Source: Liolophura sinensis (Eukaryota > Mollusca > Polyplacophora > Chitonida > Chitonidae). Taken from it: 64,000 nt of DNA. Where the stretch lies: contig NC_088301.1 in assembly GCF_032854445.1 (NCBI RefSeq), positions 6,186,044 to 6,250,043 of the forward strand. Direction: 5' to 3'. Position numbers and translations under genes: made by a program. Shown here in pieces: positions 13,164-26,000 of the stretch (positions are counted from its first letter, which is position 1; each line of letters begins with the position of its first letter). Under the pieces are notes generated by a model, which had not been told where the DNA came from, did not search any database, and worked only from the letters and a program-made list of their open reading frames with translations.

Positions 13164-13997
13164 AGTCCATTTATTTCCTTTTGAATTGAGCAATATGTTT
13201 AGGTATTCAGGAATAGTTTCATGACAGTATATGCCTCTTGACTGCATGTTTATGGACACTATAATCAGTGTAATTCATGGTATTAATTCATTTCTTTGTT
13301 TCTGTCTTACAGAACTGCTGTCTGTCTGTTTGTCTGTTAGACATTCGCTGTATCGTTTGTTAACTTATAAACCTAATGCAGTGAACAAAGACTGTTTCTA
13401 AAATTTCTCGGCATTAGTCAAACTTCTCTCTTTCGACCAAGCATTGTCTGTTGTAATTACTAAGCAATAATGTAAATAACAGCTTATGCCATCGTTCAGG
13501 TCTGCACTCCTTTAATTTTCACCTCTACACATGAACCATTTCGTTTCACTGCGACCAGCAGACCTTAAACCGATATCATATCTTATACATATCAGCTCAA
13601 TACCTTACATCACTTATATCATCTTGTACTTATCACCTACACGTACAGCAGGTGACTAACGAATGTTACACAAGTCGCATTCATGCAATATTGATTTACT
13701 TGTTTCATTGGAGTTTTACGCCATACTCAAGAATATTCTTTATGCCCGCATTATGGTGGAGGAAACCGGGCTGAGGGCTGAGCCCGGGAGATACCCACGA
13801 CCGTCCGCAGGATACTCGCAGATCATCCATAATACGGCCGGAGAAGCTCCCAGCGGGCTAACGGAAGTCCCCACTTCATGCAACAGGTGAATAACTAAGT
13901 AATATACAGATAAATACCAATTCACGCATGACTTACCTAATGTTATGTATATCATCACGAGAAACACTCTGCTGATCTGTGGCTTATGGTTCCCCAT
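5722..13997 (-). CDS. Gene A: paralogue of gene B, 5' six exons (3' part not in window)
   Basis: Exons on the minus strand: 13997-13937 (signal peptide), 11618-11514 (EGF-like), 10350-10120 and 7806-7597 (F5/8C-like), 6630-6481 and 5871-5722 (EGF). They total 907 nt, 302 codons in one frame, ending phase 1. Splice sites fit (donors GTAAGT at exons 1 to 3). Introns align with gene B over long stretches, so this is a segmental duplicate. Downstream of 5722 similarity to gene B ends near 5340, and no EGF, transmembrane or tail exon was seen in 1-5340. Either the gene continues outside the window or its 3' end is lost. Function as for gene B: putative recognition receptor, inferred. Confidence 0.78.
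6481..6630 (-). CDS. Gene A exon 5: EGF module 1
   Basis: 150 nt, phase 1 to 1, with the same splice sites as 26711-26860. It encodes [14 protein letters not shown] and ends CMLGYRPEKC, eight cysteines. It is almost identical to the next exon at 5722, with similar flanking intron, so the pair arose by tandem duplication. Confidence 0.83.
6888..7158 (+). mobile_element. Family 1 SINE (tRNA-like head), full length
   Basis: Starts near CCTCCGCGGCTCAGTTGG with tRNA-like A and B box text (GGTCGCTCTGAGTTCAAG), then the conserved body and the tail GCGTAAAACACCAAACAAAT. A 7-bp target duplication TACATTC is at 6881-6887 and 7159-7165. It lies in intron 4 of gene A. Confidence 0.85.
7597..7806 (-). 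CDS. Gene A exon 4: F5/8C domain, second half
   Basis: The acceptor is GTATTACAG/GCGG and the donor TTCG/GTATGC; 210 nt. It encodes [16 protein letters not shown] through CEVQIF, closely matching gene B exon 4 with scattered replacements in the loop between (ATTNSSGPGD against [10 protein letters not shown]). Confidence 0.82.
10120..10350 (-). CDS. Gene A exon 3: F5/8C (F-type lectin-like), first half
   Basis: The acceptor ends TTAACAG; the donor is CGAT/GTAAGT; 231 nt, one codon longer than in gene B. It starts [13 protein letters not shown] after the junction and holds AVDGG, TCTHT, YWTVTL and IYNRKE. A Met codon upstream lies inside the intron, so it is not the start. Confidence 0.8.
11514..11618 (-). 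CDS. Gene A exon 2: six-cysteine EGF-like module
   Basis: The acceptor is ATTTTAG/CTTGGGGG and the donor AGAC/GTAAGT; 105 nt. It encodes WGQLCTNCRDGC and ends WDGPTCSR. Too short to appear as a long open frame; recognised from the matching exon of gene B. Confidence 0.8.
12310..13470. other. Extra 1.2 kb in gene A intron 1, absent from gene B
   Basis: Intron text on both sides matches gene B (near 32880-32910 and 32925 onward), but this piece has no match there. Its end from 13161 matches gene C. No coding frame, inverted ends or LTR was recognised in it. Confidence 0.5.
13098..13160. repeat. (AT)n microsatellite, gene A intron 1
   Basis: About 31 AT units. The sequence just after it matches the end of the AT tract at 61710, where gene C similarity begins. 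Confidence 0.98.
13688..13878 (-). mobile_element. Family 1 SINE, old copy shared by A, B and C
   Basis: Antisense body beginning GTTTTACGCCATACTCAAG and running to the degraded head near CGGGCTAACGGAAG. The same insertion is at 33160-33400 and 62245-62430, so it predates the duplications. Confidence 0.8.
13937..13997 (-). CDS. Gene A exon 1: signal peptide
   Basis: ATG at 13997, 61 nt, donor TTAG/GTAAGTC, phase 1. It encodes [11 protein letters not shown] plus a hydrophobic run ending YITL; joined to exon 2 it continues AWGQLC, giving a convincing cleavage region. Confidence 0.78.
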
Positions 13998-14700
13998 GTG
14001 TACTAGGAATCTTTGTAAACCGCCTCAGATTACAAAAAGTTATTCACCTCTATCCGGAGAGGATTTCCCACCATGAAGCTGTTCTCACGACACATAAAAT
14101 GCTTCTATAAGTTATTATCTTCACATATACAAGTTCTATCCATGTGTAGTTTAGGAAAATCCAATCGAAATGCGCAGATTCAATCACTAGTCCATCTGAA
14201 ATCTATCATGAGACATGAGATGAAGTAGATCTAAAAGTGTGTACCGATCCCACTGGTAAAGCGTTCTCGTCAGTTTTTAAACTGTTTACCTATATACAGA
14301 CAGATATGCGTGCTGAGAATCTGTATATGTGTGCGGAATTTCACAAAAGCATGCCCTGATGTCTTTGTGTTCACTTTTCTCGATATTTATGTCGTCGCGC
14401 AAAGCGTAGATCTACAATCGGCAGAATAGCAGATACTAAACTTACGTAAAGGGACACAGCCTGTGTTCTTCTGTTGATCTTAATGTGTCGTGTATGGTTG
14501 TATACATCGCCAATGCCCTAAGCTAAATGCAGATCATAGTGTTAGTGAAAGCGTCTCGAGTATGGCATTAGGCAACAAGTAAACACCTACATGTACCTGG
14601 CCTGGCTATACTGTGCTCTATTGAGATATTCGTGTCACTAACCAGGAAGTCACGCTCCTATTGCGTTTAGTATACAGCTGAATAAGTGAAAAATGAATGA
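13998..14700 (-). promoter_or_regulatory. Upstream region of gene A
   Basis: Similar to the gene B and C upstream blocks, most strongly within about 150 bases of the ATG, then with more changes. Likely 5' leader and promoter by position only. Confidence 0.35.
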
Positions 14701-16190
14701 GTGTGTCTGTTACGCATGCGCAAATATACCTCCAGCTTAAAACCATAGTGATTACCCCTTTATACACAAATCCCCATCTATAACTCTATGTACACGACTT
14801 TCAGGTTGGTTGTAGCTGCAACTTTTAACACCCGGCTGTATCACACAGAAAAGGTCATTTTGGATTCAAATACACATGGTATGAAGGAAATATCAGCCTA
14901 TAAAACAGTGTAGATTTACAGATTTACTGCTGGCCTTTCGGGTGTACCTGTACTCACTGGATAACTTTCTCTCTGGATAACTTTCACCATAAAATGCTGA
15001 CTAAACCAAGAACGTTTAACGAATATATGCCGTCCCAGGTCTACTGACACAAAACAGGATTGTAGGGAGTCCATTTCACTTATATGTTATCGTTTCACGC
15101 ATACCATTCACCAAGACCTGGATTTGAACACCTACCCCTAATCACCAAATGTTTTCTGTCTCTAGCCATGCATGTTCCTTTTCAATGACACATTTAGACG
15201 CATGTTTACATGTAAGAGCTGCCACATATGTTACACATACGTGCTCTTCATACAACTTGGTCCAAGATTTTCTCCCAATAAAAGTACTGGAGCAATGATT
15301 GGACAATATCTCCACAAAGATATTATAGATAGGTGATACATTAGAAATGTCAATTTTGTTTTGTTGCAACAAGTAGCAGGAATTTTGTTTGTTTTGGATT
15401 GAACCCTATTTGCCCAAGATTACTACCCAAGCCCAGTGGTACTACCATGGTGATATAAATGGTATCATTTCGTTTCCAGTGTTAATAGTTATTAACATGG
15501 TGGGGTCGTGCTGTGCATGTTGATCTGTTAATTTGGTGATAGGAAGATTGGTAGCTGTGTCACTTGCATATCTGTATATATAAATTCACCAATGTGTGCA
15601 GATGGACTTTGACAAACTCCTTATTCTTATCCAAGTTTTGTGATACACAATTATACACTGCCAATCACTTACATGTTACAATGACTCACAAATCATTAAT
15701 TAGACAGAATTTTATCTCCTGAACATTGTATTCCAGATAGTTGAAGTACCAATAAACCATAAAAAGAGCTCAGGTATAGTTTTGTGATTTAAATTTCAGT
15801 TTTATTCTGACAATGTTGAGCCATTTAATATATTTTTTGTACTAGTATCATGTAAAATTACCAAAGCGTTTTCTTAAAAACTGTCTGTTGGTTTGCAAAC
15901 GTCCAGTTCCTTCACATGGATCCAAATTGAAGGCATTTGTCCCCGAATTCTGCACTGACTGATTAATATGGACACACAGATATTATAATAGGTGTTACAC
16001 CACATATTTCTTTACTGTTACTTCGCGTATGTTTAGTATTTAGACGAATTTGTGGGAGGTTTAAAAGTGTTACATACTGGTGTTAAACCCAGTTAACTAA
16101 GTTAAATATATAATTAAAAAGTAATAAAAGAAATTATGCAAGTTTTAGAGCCAAATAAAACATAAAACCACGAAAGAAATTATTATTTTG
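14701..16190. other. No gene seen
   Basis: AT-rich, frequent stops, no recognised repeat apart from scattered low-complexity text. It separates the 5' end of gene A from the 3' end of gene B. Confidence 0.4.
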
Positions 16191-16193
16191 TTG

Positions 16194-16204
16194 CTTTATT
16201 TATT
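16194..16204 (-). terminator. Candidate polyadenylation signal of gene B
   Basis: On the minus strand ATAAATAAAG occurs here, about 950 nt after the stop codon of exon 10. No closer clear AATAAA was found. Weak evidence by itself in AT-rich DNA. Confidence 0.25.
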
Positions 16205-16469
16205 GATCATATTTTACACCACACACATACATACATATTGTATAATCTCTCCTCAGCTTGTACAGTGAGAATAATATCCAGGTGGTGGAATCGTCCCAAC
16301 CCATGGTGGAATATTTTCTGACTTGCTCAAGTATGTCAAGAAATGTGAATTAACTATGAAGACAAAATGTTGCGATGGAGCATATTTTATGGCGATTCTG
16401 GTAAGATTTTTGGTTTCCGAGATATTTCGTAACACACGCCATGAGTAGGCCTATAATTCAATATAATCA

Positions 16470-16577
16470 GGAGAAGCCAGCTTGAGTTGGACTTACATCA
16501 CAGTGATATCTTTGGTAGGGGCACCAGGATCTATGGTTCTGTGCTAGCACGCTCACCACTCGGCCATGGATTCCCCA
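16470..16577 (-). mobile_element. tRNA-like SINE head, fragment
   Basis: Antisense GAGAAGCCAGCTTGAGTTGG through GCTAGCACGCTCACCACTC and GGCCATGGATTCC, the complement of a tRNA-type head. The body is missing. Confidence 0.5.
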
Positions 16578-17143
16578 ATTTATAATTTTAACAAGAGTAT
16601 ATAGAAAACCTGTGTTGAAACTTTCCAATATATACAGTCAGCCTACATATCAGGAAACAAAAGAACATAATTAAACGACAGATCTGCCAAATGCAGGCCG
16701 CACATAACAATTTGCAGTTAGTATTTTGACCACTTTTGTGAAATTTTGACTGGATAGGCAAATTGAGAAGGGTTGAATCGAGTTCTGTCTATTAATTGGA
16801 CAGATCTGTTTTATAAGTCCCAAGACATAAGTGTCATTTATTGCACAGTTAAAAGGATAACTTCCACGGTATACGGGATAACTGAAATGGGCAAAACAAC
16901 CTCATTGTGTAAGACCTGGAACTCCAAGTGATACGCTGTTCTGTCTCCATATTGTTCTACATCCTTGAATAAAACTGTTAATATGTGTTAATCAGTTAAA
17001 AATATCCCATATTGTGACATGCCCAACGCTAACGACGGCTTACACAATAGGTCAACATTCTACATTCCCACATCAGTACACTAGGCTCTCCAAGTCATTC
17101 GCAGCTGTTTATCGTGGATTATCTTGATCACACGGCTCTACCA

Positions 17144-17348
17144 TTAAACTCGACGGCTGTTCTGACGAATGGCTTCATAAGGGTGTTCTTCTACCGAATT
17201 CAGGTCCCATGCATCATACATCCGTTCTGGCTCGGGTATTTCATTTCCTTCTTCAACTTCCGACGGAGCGGATCTCTCCTGGGCGGCAGCACTGCTTGGT
17301 TCAGACTGCGTAGCGCCGCCTGTTTGTAGGTTTCGCTGAAACCTCCTC
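17144..17348 (-). CDS. Gene B exon 10: cytoplasmic tail and stop
   Basis: A long pyrimidine tract ends TTTTTCAG/GAGGAGG; the phase-2 junction with exon 9 gives Met then RRRFQRNLQ, a stop-transfer signal. The tail is acidic and rich in Glu, Ser and Pro, and holds MYDAWDL and HPYEAI near the C-terminus before the stop at 17144-17146. The tyrosines are separated like a loose ITAM variant (YxxW, nine residues, YxxI). 4.3 kb of intron separate it from exon 9. Confidence 0.75.
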
Positions 17349-19972
17349 CTGAAAAATAAGCAATTAAAAAATAAGTGACTCAACGCTAGAGTAATATGAA
17401 ATAGACAAAGCCTAGGTTGGCAAGCAGTGCATTACTTGGCTTGTAGTGAATTATAGACATTGTGTGCTAACAATACAATGTATTCATTGTTCTACAACAT
17501 ACTTTGATTACCTATGTATAACTATGTAACTATGTATGTATATGTAGAATTTACAGGAGCTTCATCTATTCATTAGTACCTCTTTCTTGCCTGATAAGAT
17601 AGCCATTGGCCTTTCCCAAGACGCACTAGATATACACCCTTACCCTGCTAAGATATACTGGAGGTATACATACTTGAGGTACATCAGGGGTGTACCATTG
17701 AGGTATAACATATCTGATCTGATGTGTATGCAAGGTATACTAAAGGTGTATCTCCGGTTCTGACAATTATGCAAAGTAATACCTCTAGTACACCTAAAGT
17801 ACACCTCAGTGCAGGTGTAACCTGGAACGAGTAGGTAAAAAACTGAATGTCTGAGGTGCATAGCTTCCATAGAGAACAGCTTTAAAACACTTAGACATTG
17901 GCTCAATAAATTATAGATCAAGTTGTAAGTTGTAACATTTAGTACTACTATTTATCTGTGCAGGTTAAAGTTTTTCATGTGCCCACACATGGTACAAATT
18001 CTGCACCAGGAAGAATCGGCCAGTGCATAATTGGGTTTGTTTTCCCACAGCCTGGACATGCACATTGTTAGGGGCAGTCATCTTGGAATAATCGAGGCAA
18101 CAATATATTCATGCTTGCTCATTGGGCAATATTTGCCAAAAAATGTGAAATCGGTAAAAGGTGTGGCAAAGGCTTGTATTTTTTTAGTAAACAGTGTTGT
18201 TTTGCACATGCATAAACATTTGTAATTTTGTAGTCACCTTTTTGTTTAAAGTAAAATGTCTAAATCTCATTTCTTATTTTAAATCTGTCCAAGTCTCTAA
18301 GGTGTACCTGAGGTATATCATTCAATTTTTCGAAATTTCAAAGTTTCTGAGGTGAACCTGAGGTATATGTTCTTAGTGCTTATTTTTTTCAAACGTGCTG
18401 AGGTGTATCTGAGGTACATTATCTCATATTCAAAACGTGTTCGATCCTGAGTTATATCTGATGTATATACATGTGGCTGGGGTATACTTGGGGTACACCT
18501 CATCTATGCCTCACACTGAGGTGTAATCGTCGAGTTTATAAGTTGATCAGTCCTTCACAAAGTGAGATATGGTAACTAAGTTAAATATAAAGGGCTTTTT
18601 TACTCTTACTCCACCCATATCAAGAGTATCCTTGATATGCGTGAGTTTGTCACAAATGTTCAAATTTGTGCTTGACTATTTTTGTTCCAACACTTACACA
18701 TTTTCAAATACTGTGTAATTATCTTGTAAGACAGTGTTATATCCCTCCAAGCCACTGACCCTATCGATAATTCTGGAAATTTCTGATAGTAATAATCATT
18801 CATAATTGAATATTTATCTCACTGTACACCAGTTTTGTCAATATGTTCAATGTTATGAACTATGGAATTTTCAAACATCACAAGCATGGTACCTTACATG
18901 AATATGTCAAGATCACTGTAGCTTTTAATTCACACTTATGAGAATGAAAAGAGATCTACTCATTGTTTTAGTTCAAGCTATTGTCTGAGAAATTTCTTAG
19001 GTATGTTTTAATTAAGATATTATGTGTACTCTCCATGCAATAGGGATTATTTTGAGTTCAGTATAAACAAAATATAGTTGACTATGAATTTACAGAAATA
19101 TCACATACCATTAAAGTCAGTTGGATAGATACAGGCACATATGTGATGTGAAGACATGCGCACCACATTGAGGTCTTGAAGAAATGTTTAACCCTGTCTA
19201 ACACTTATCGCCACTAAAGTACCTACTGAAAGCTGGGATTGAACCCTCACCTTGTGTATTGAAATACAAGACCAATCAGCCACGACCCCCTCTCTATATG
19301 AATAATAACATACATGTATACAAACATCTTGGTGATTATGAGTGGGAGGCTTTTCATCTGCAGAATCTGCAGCAGGCGAGGGCCAGTTCACGGTGAAACA
19401 AATCAGGTTAGAGGACTTCACTGGGTTATTTTATTTTGTAATAAATTCTGATTACGAAGAATGTGTTGGCTGTGTGTAGGCCTCTGGTTATGCTAGGAAA
19501 CTAAGATCATACCTCAGTGACTTTCAATTTTATTATAAAATTCTCAACTTTTTAAATTTCTTTTTTGATCGCGAGGAAGTGTGTTTGATGGAATTTATTT
19601 ATATGATGAGCGTTTAATGGTGGTATTCAAGGATATTCCACTTATACAATGAGAGCCAGAGTTATGAAGGGGCATAACCAGTAGGCCTACAACCTGATTT
19701 TTAACACACACATCTGTTCTTAATGATTTCCATAGTCAAAAATATTTCTTTTTTGATTTCCTAATTATAAAATTAGCTCATATGATGGAAAGGGAAATTA
19801 CAGAATACAGTGCATAGTCAGTAAAATGAAAGTCACTGAAAGTATCACTTGCAAAGAATTATATGTGTGTGTGGGTCTGTTTGTGCGTGCGTGTGTGTGT
19901 GTGTGTGTGTGTGCGTGTGTGTGTGTGTGTGGGTGTGTGCGTGCGTGTGTGTGTGAGTGTGTGTGTGTGTGG

Positions 19973-20017
<45 letters not shown>

Positions 20018-23000
20018 CAAACGAAGCTGTAGAACCTTTTAGAAAGTTTAACGATATGGCTCACTGAGGAGCGGCCTGTATCAGGATGACTGAGGAGATT
20101 CCCGTTTAAGTGCTACGTGATTGGTTGGCTAACACCGAGTGGTCTCCCCAGTCCACCTATCCAAACTTCCGTCTTTAAATGGCAGAGCAACTGAGAGACT
20201 AAACAGCGAATTTGTAAAACTGATGGAGATTTTACTCCGCCGCTTTTGTGCAAGCAAGAATTAGCTTAGTGGCTGGAACTTTGTTGAAGGTGGGAATATT
20301 TTCGTGCAAAGCTTTGTATGTTCAAAGAGACAAATCTGTGTATGTACTCAACAACACCAGAAGGAAGCGGCCTTTCCCGATTTGAGCGTAAACTGGACTG
20401 TCAAATGTTCGAAAAGATGCTCGAATTGTGTACTGGTACGAGTATAATTTGGGTACATGGTGTTTTTGTAAGTAGACCTTTGCTAACGCGATACTCTCGG
20501 GGCTGGATGAAATAAAATTGCCGAGGGAGTTTCCCAGACTATAACATTCCAAAATGGATGTGTGACAGGGACGCCATATTCAGAAAGAGGTTCGATTTGA
20601 GACGGTCGATTCTGCCAGAACTTTTTAACGTTCTTGCACTGTACATAAGAGTAGATAACTCTGTCTATTTGTCTATTTTTTCCCCTTCCCTACCCCTGTG
20701 TTTACCTGTAGCACCCACTGCGTGCGTTAATACAAATTTACGACAACATCATAGTCAATATGCTAATCTAGTCGTTAGTAACTGAGTCGATATGAATAAA
20801 GGGTTATGTATGAAAATTAGCTAACAACAAGCAGGAGTTGGTCGAATACTTTCACCAAATGCGTAAACATACGTTGGATTTATTTCATTCCATTAAGGGA
20901 TAGGCGTTTAAAGCAGTACAAAAGAACTATCTTTATTCATACAACATGTCTTTTTCTGATTGGAGAAAACCGCACCGCCCGAAGAAAAATATATCGACCT
21001 TGGGCAAAAAACTGGTGATATTTTCCCGAATATAACTTACAGATTTCACCTACAGAGTGAGCGCAATTTATTTGTGATATTGTTGAAAGGCAAGTAGTAT
21101 CCATCGAACTTCTAACGGCTCTCACAGGGGTGTTGACGGTTGGTCGATTCAAAGAGATCTCAAGGCATCAGGAAGTGGTATTATTTAAATGTTGCAAATT
21201 TCCGGGGAGTCTTGGGTTGAAGTAACACAATCTGGCTGAACGATTCAAAGAGAGGCATCTGGACCGAGGGGCCTCTACCCCACTATCACACTCTAGATTA
21301 ATACCTATGTGGTAGTAATGTGAAACAATAATGATTTTTTCCCTGTTTTTCGCCGTACTCCGTACTCAAGAATATTTCACCTTTACGACGGACGACAGCA
21401 TTAAGCTTGGAGGGAAACATGGGGGAAATGCATGACCATCCGTAGTCGAACAACAATGAAAAAGAAATTAACAGAATATAAAGGTTAAATGTGTTTAAGG
21501 GCCGAAGAAGAAATCGAACAACAATGAAAAAGAAATTAACAAACGTGCAGAATATAAAGGTAAAATGTGTTTAACTGTGCAACTCTCAGATGACTATATA
21601 AACACAATCATAGTTCCAAACCGACTGGACATACAGTAAAACATTATCAGACTTACATCAATATAACAATGACAATGACTCCGATGACCAAGACAACGAT
21701 GATTCCCACTGCACTGCCGGCAATGACTCCCGTGTAATTCGGAGGGTTTACGGGCAATTCTGAAAATATAAGACCGATTAAGTCTCTAATAAGCAAGATT
21801 TAGATGGTAATGATATTGGTCTATTGTGGCAGGGTTTTCACTTGCCTGAGTTAAATTCATTATCGGTGATCAATCTGTTGAATTGGTTTTCATGAGCCCG
21901 TAAGTGTAATTCCGTTCCGTTGATGTATAATGATGGCTTGACGATACTGTAAATCAATATACTGGCAATGATCTACCTTACCGTATGTCTCAACAGACAA
22001 TGGGAGTGAAAACTAACAAGACAATTTTCTGACAATAAGAAAACGACACTTGGAGGTAGAATGCTTCCCTATTACCTTCAAGCATGGACAAAATTGCTGT
22101 GTGCTGCTGAAGTGCCTAACACAGTGGCCGCCGATTCTTTCCGCGTAACAATTCCGAAAGGCGCAATGTATAACCGATCACATATCTTTCAGCTTGGATA
22201 GAAGTTGTGAGCCACACCCTCGCCAAGCGTTTGAGTGACAAGGTTAAATTAATTTTTGTGATCGGTAGAAATTATTGTTATTGTACTCAGTTGAACTCTT
22301 GATATATTAACGGCCAATCTGTGCTACAACGACGTCTTGCCAGGACTGAATTAATTTGCTATTATTTAAACCTTTACATGAACAGTTAGAATGAAACACT
22401 AAATGATTTATTTGATTAGTGTTTTACGCCGTACTCAAGAATATTTTACCTACACGACGGCGGCCAGCATTGTGTTGGTAGGAAACCGAGCAGAGCCCGG
22501 GGGAACACACGAGAGTTCGCAGATTGCTGGAAGACTTTTCACGTACGACCGGAGAGGAAGCCAGCATGAGCTAGATTTGAACTCACGGTGACCGCATTGG
22601 TGAGATACTCCCGGGTCAGTACGATGCGCTAGCGCGAAACACTAAATGAGGTATGTTGACAATATCACTGCTTATGTGTGACCATTTGTCAAATATCAAA
22701 CTGTCATTGTTTTTTTTTATTTTTTTGATTGATGTTTTACGCCGTACTCAAGAATATTTCACTTATACGACGGCGGCCAGCATTATAGAGGGTGGAAACA
22801 GGGCAGAACCCGGGGGAAATCCACGACCATCCGCAGGCTGCTGGCAGACCTTAACTGTCATAGTAAGTCTTCTATTATATTGATTTTTTTTTTTTTTGAT
22901 TTTTTTGATTGATGTTTTACGCCGTACTCAAGAATATTTCACTTATACAACGGCGGCCAGCATTATGGTGGGTGGAAACCGGGCACAGCCCGGGGGAAAC

Positions 23001-26000
23001 CCACGACCATCCGCAGGTTGCTGGCAGACCTTAACTGTCATTGTAAGTCTTCTATTATATTTAAGGTAAAGTATTTATAGAAGAAAACCAGAGAGGAAAA
23101 CACTTTCCACATGCAGCACTTGAAATACCTGATTTGCACCAGAGCTCGTAATATCCTTCTGCACATCGTGGTTCTCGGTCGGGACAGTGCCCGGATGTGG
23201 TGTTACACACAGCGTTTCCTTCAGCACAGAAGCCACAGGTTTCTTTACAACCCGGACCATAAGTGCCCAGCGTACATTCTGCAGCAGAATTTACACAACT
23301 TTTATTCGAAGCGTCGAATATGCAGACTTGTCTGAAATATTCAATATTTCTTATCATATAAATAATAGTCAGTTCATCCAAAACATTTAAGGAGACAATT
23401 TTTTAAATCATTTGTACGGTTTAAACATATTTTAACGGACCGGTCAAACACCAACTGTTCGGCAGTACAGGCAGGAGTGAAATACGACTACTATGTATAT
23501 AGTCAGGATAACTACTACGCCTACTCCGCCAAAGTAGGAAGGTTAAGGCCTCTGTGTCAGAGTGGTTAGTGTGTTAGCATAGGCCAATGGCCCAGAAGCC
23601 TCCCACCAGTGCGGTCGCTGTGAGTTCAAGTCAAGAGGCCAAAAGAATATATAAAGAGATTAAATAAAAAATGCACATTTTTAAAGCAAAATCGGCTTTT
23701 GGCAATAAAACATGTGTTTATCTGTTTTGGCGGTGAAGGGGGTGGGGGAGGGCGGTGGGGAGAGATGGGGCTGGTAGACGGAGACAGGGATATTAATGGC
23801 AAAAGCAACAGAAGCGAGGACTCTTTTGTCTTTCGTCGTCATTGTCAGCTATTCGTCTATAGGAATGACATCACCGCGCTGATCTCACCTGTATCGCAAT
23901 TTACACCAGTGTATCCCGGCATGCACTTGGGTGTTCCCTCTGGGCAGTTCCCGGATTTAGCGTCACAAACAGATCGTCCTTCGGCACAGTTCCCACATCT
24001 CTGCAAACAGTCCGGACCGTAATTTCCCTTGCAAGCTAAACAAACGAGATTTATGACCAATTCACTTCGTTGTTATACTGCACTATACTTAAACCAGAGG
24101 TCGGTTAGCGCGCTAGCGCAGCGCAATGACCCAGGGGTCTCTCACCAATGCGGTCGCTGTGAGTTCAAGTCCAGCTCATGCTGGATTTCTCTCCACCCGT
24201 ACGTGGGAAGGTCTGCTGCAACCTGCGGATGGTTGTGGGTTTCCCTGGGCTCTGCCCGGTTTCCTCCCACCATAACGCTGGTCGCCGTCGTATTAGTGAA
24301 ATATTCTTGAGTATGGCGTAAAACACCAATCAAATAAAGAGATAAATTAAACCAGGGCATGGCCGTTTGTATACGGCATAAATAAAGGTGTATTGTTACC
24401 TAGGAATTGGACAATGGTAAAAGAACCTTCACTGTAATTCTGTCTAAAACTGCGTCTGTTCGCTCAGAATATTTACTCAACTCACACCTTTAAAACATCA
24501 CTGAATCATTCCAAAAGAACATTGCTTGACAGTTCAGTTGTCTATCTGTTTATTAAATCTACGACTTTTGAGAGAAAGCCTAAGATGCCATTTACTCGCG
24601 TCATACTCTGTGATAGATACCAAGAGCGTCAGTGCCTTAGGTATGCGTCTATCACAGATAAAGTACCTGTATCACACTTCGGATCAGAATATCCCGACAT
24701 GCATCTGGGCTTTGTTTCGGCACACGTTCCGGATACAGAATCACAAGATAATTGGTCATCTGCACAATGTCCACATTTCATAGCACAATCAGGTCCGTAG
24801 TTCCCTAAGGTGCAGACTGATAACACAAAATCACAGATGAGTGTGATTATTCAACATTGTTTGAAGTCTGGTAATTTATGGCACATAGGCGTATGAAGGC
24901 TGACAGATTTAGGAAAGGGGGAACGTACAGATGTAGAGAGTAAGCCAACGCCTTCACCACGTACATGTAACTGGCGAAGATCCTGACTAATCTGTGACTT
25001 TGTTGCTTTAGAGTCGATGGAAAAATATTTTAATATTAAAATCCATATCTTGAAAAGATATTTGGGATATTTGTATAATAGACTTGCGGCGATACAAAAT
25101 GGAAATATATTCAACAACACGACTTCATGTCCCTTAAAGTGAAAGACAACACCTTACTAATGTTTATATTCACTAAAAGATTACCATTCAAAATATCTTA
25201 AACCGGCATTAAAATCATTTTTAGATTTTTGTCAAACCCAGCAACAGTTTGGTGAAACTTCGTCTTGACACAGATTCAGCATGTCTCCATTACCGAGAGA
25301 AAGGTGACGTCACGTTTACTCTAGCTCTCTAACGTTGAAGGTATTTTCCGTATGATAGTCTAAGCAGTAGCCTAAGGCATATGAAGGCTCAAGACATAAA
25401 TATACTTTTCTCAGAAAAATGGACATAGTGGAAGAATATTTTCTACCACTGCTTGAACTGTTGATACAGAAGACCTGCTATTAGGAACTCCAGAGTCCTT
25501 CTTTAAATAGCCTAGCTGCAGATGCACGCGAGGGGTAGACCTATTCCTGGTTCAGATTGTAGTCTCTGGAGGGGTTGTGCTGATGATTTTGTCCCCTGCT
25601 AAATGTTTACAAAATTACAATAGGGGTTTTGTACACCCGTGTTTTATGCTTACTTCTGAAAGAAATGGAACTAAATCTACGTACTGAAGCTGATCTAGGC
25701 ACAAGGCTGTCGCTGGATTTTATGCTTCAGCTTGTATCGGTGGCTTCTAAGATGAAATCAGTGCTGACATAGTCACCGTGAACGTCAGAAAAAGCACCAA
25801 GCCTTGAACACGGCGTTTCAATAAATCTACCGTATTTTATAAAGAAAACAGCAAAAAACTTTCCTTATAATGCGAGAAAGACGAATGAGCAAAATTTAAA
25901 TTCTTCACTTGCAACAGATTCAAAAAAAACTTATCTCATAAGATTTAGCCAAATAAGGTTAAATGTTTTTCGGTGATATGCCGTCTTCTCATTCCCACAA

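Noticed and set aside
13740-13936. Continuation of the gene A exon 1 reading frame
   Set aside because: It runs past a consensus donor (GTAAGTC) into a SINE; the paralogues diverge there while the exon is conserved.
19798-20064. Open frames of Thr-His or Cys-Val repeats
   Set aside because: Translation of a (GT)n microsatellite.
23699-24022. Plus-strand 107-residue open frame
   Set aside because: Complement of EGF exon 7 plus a polypurine stretch; cysteine pattern and splice sites are on the minus strand.
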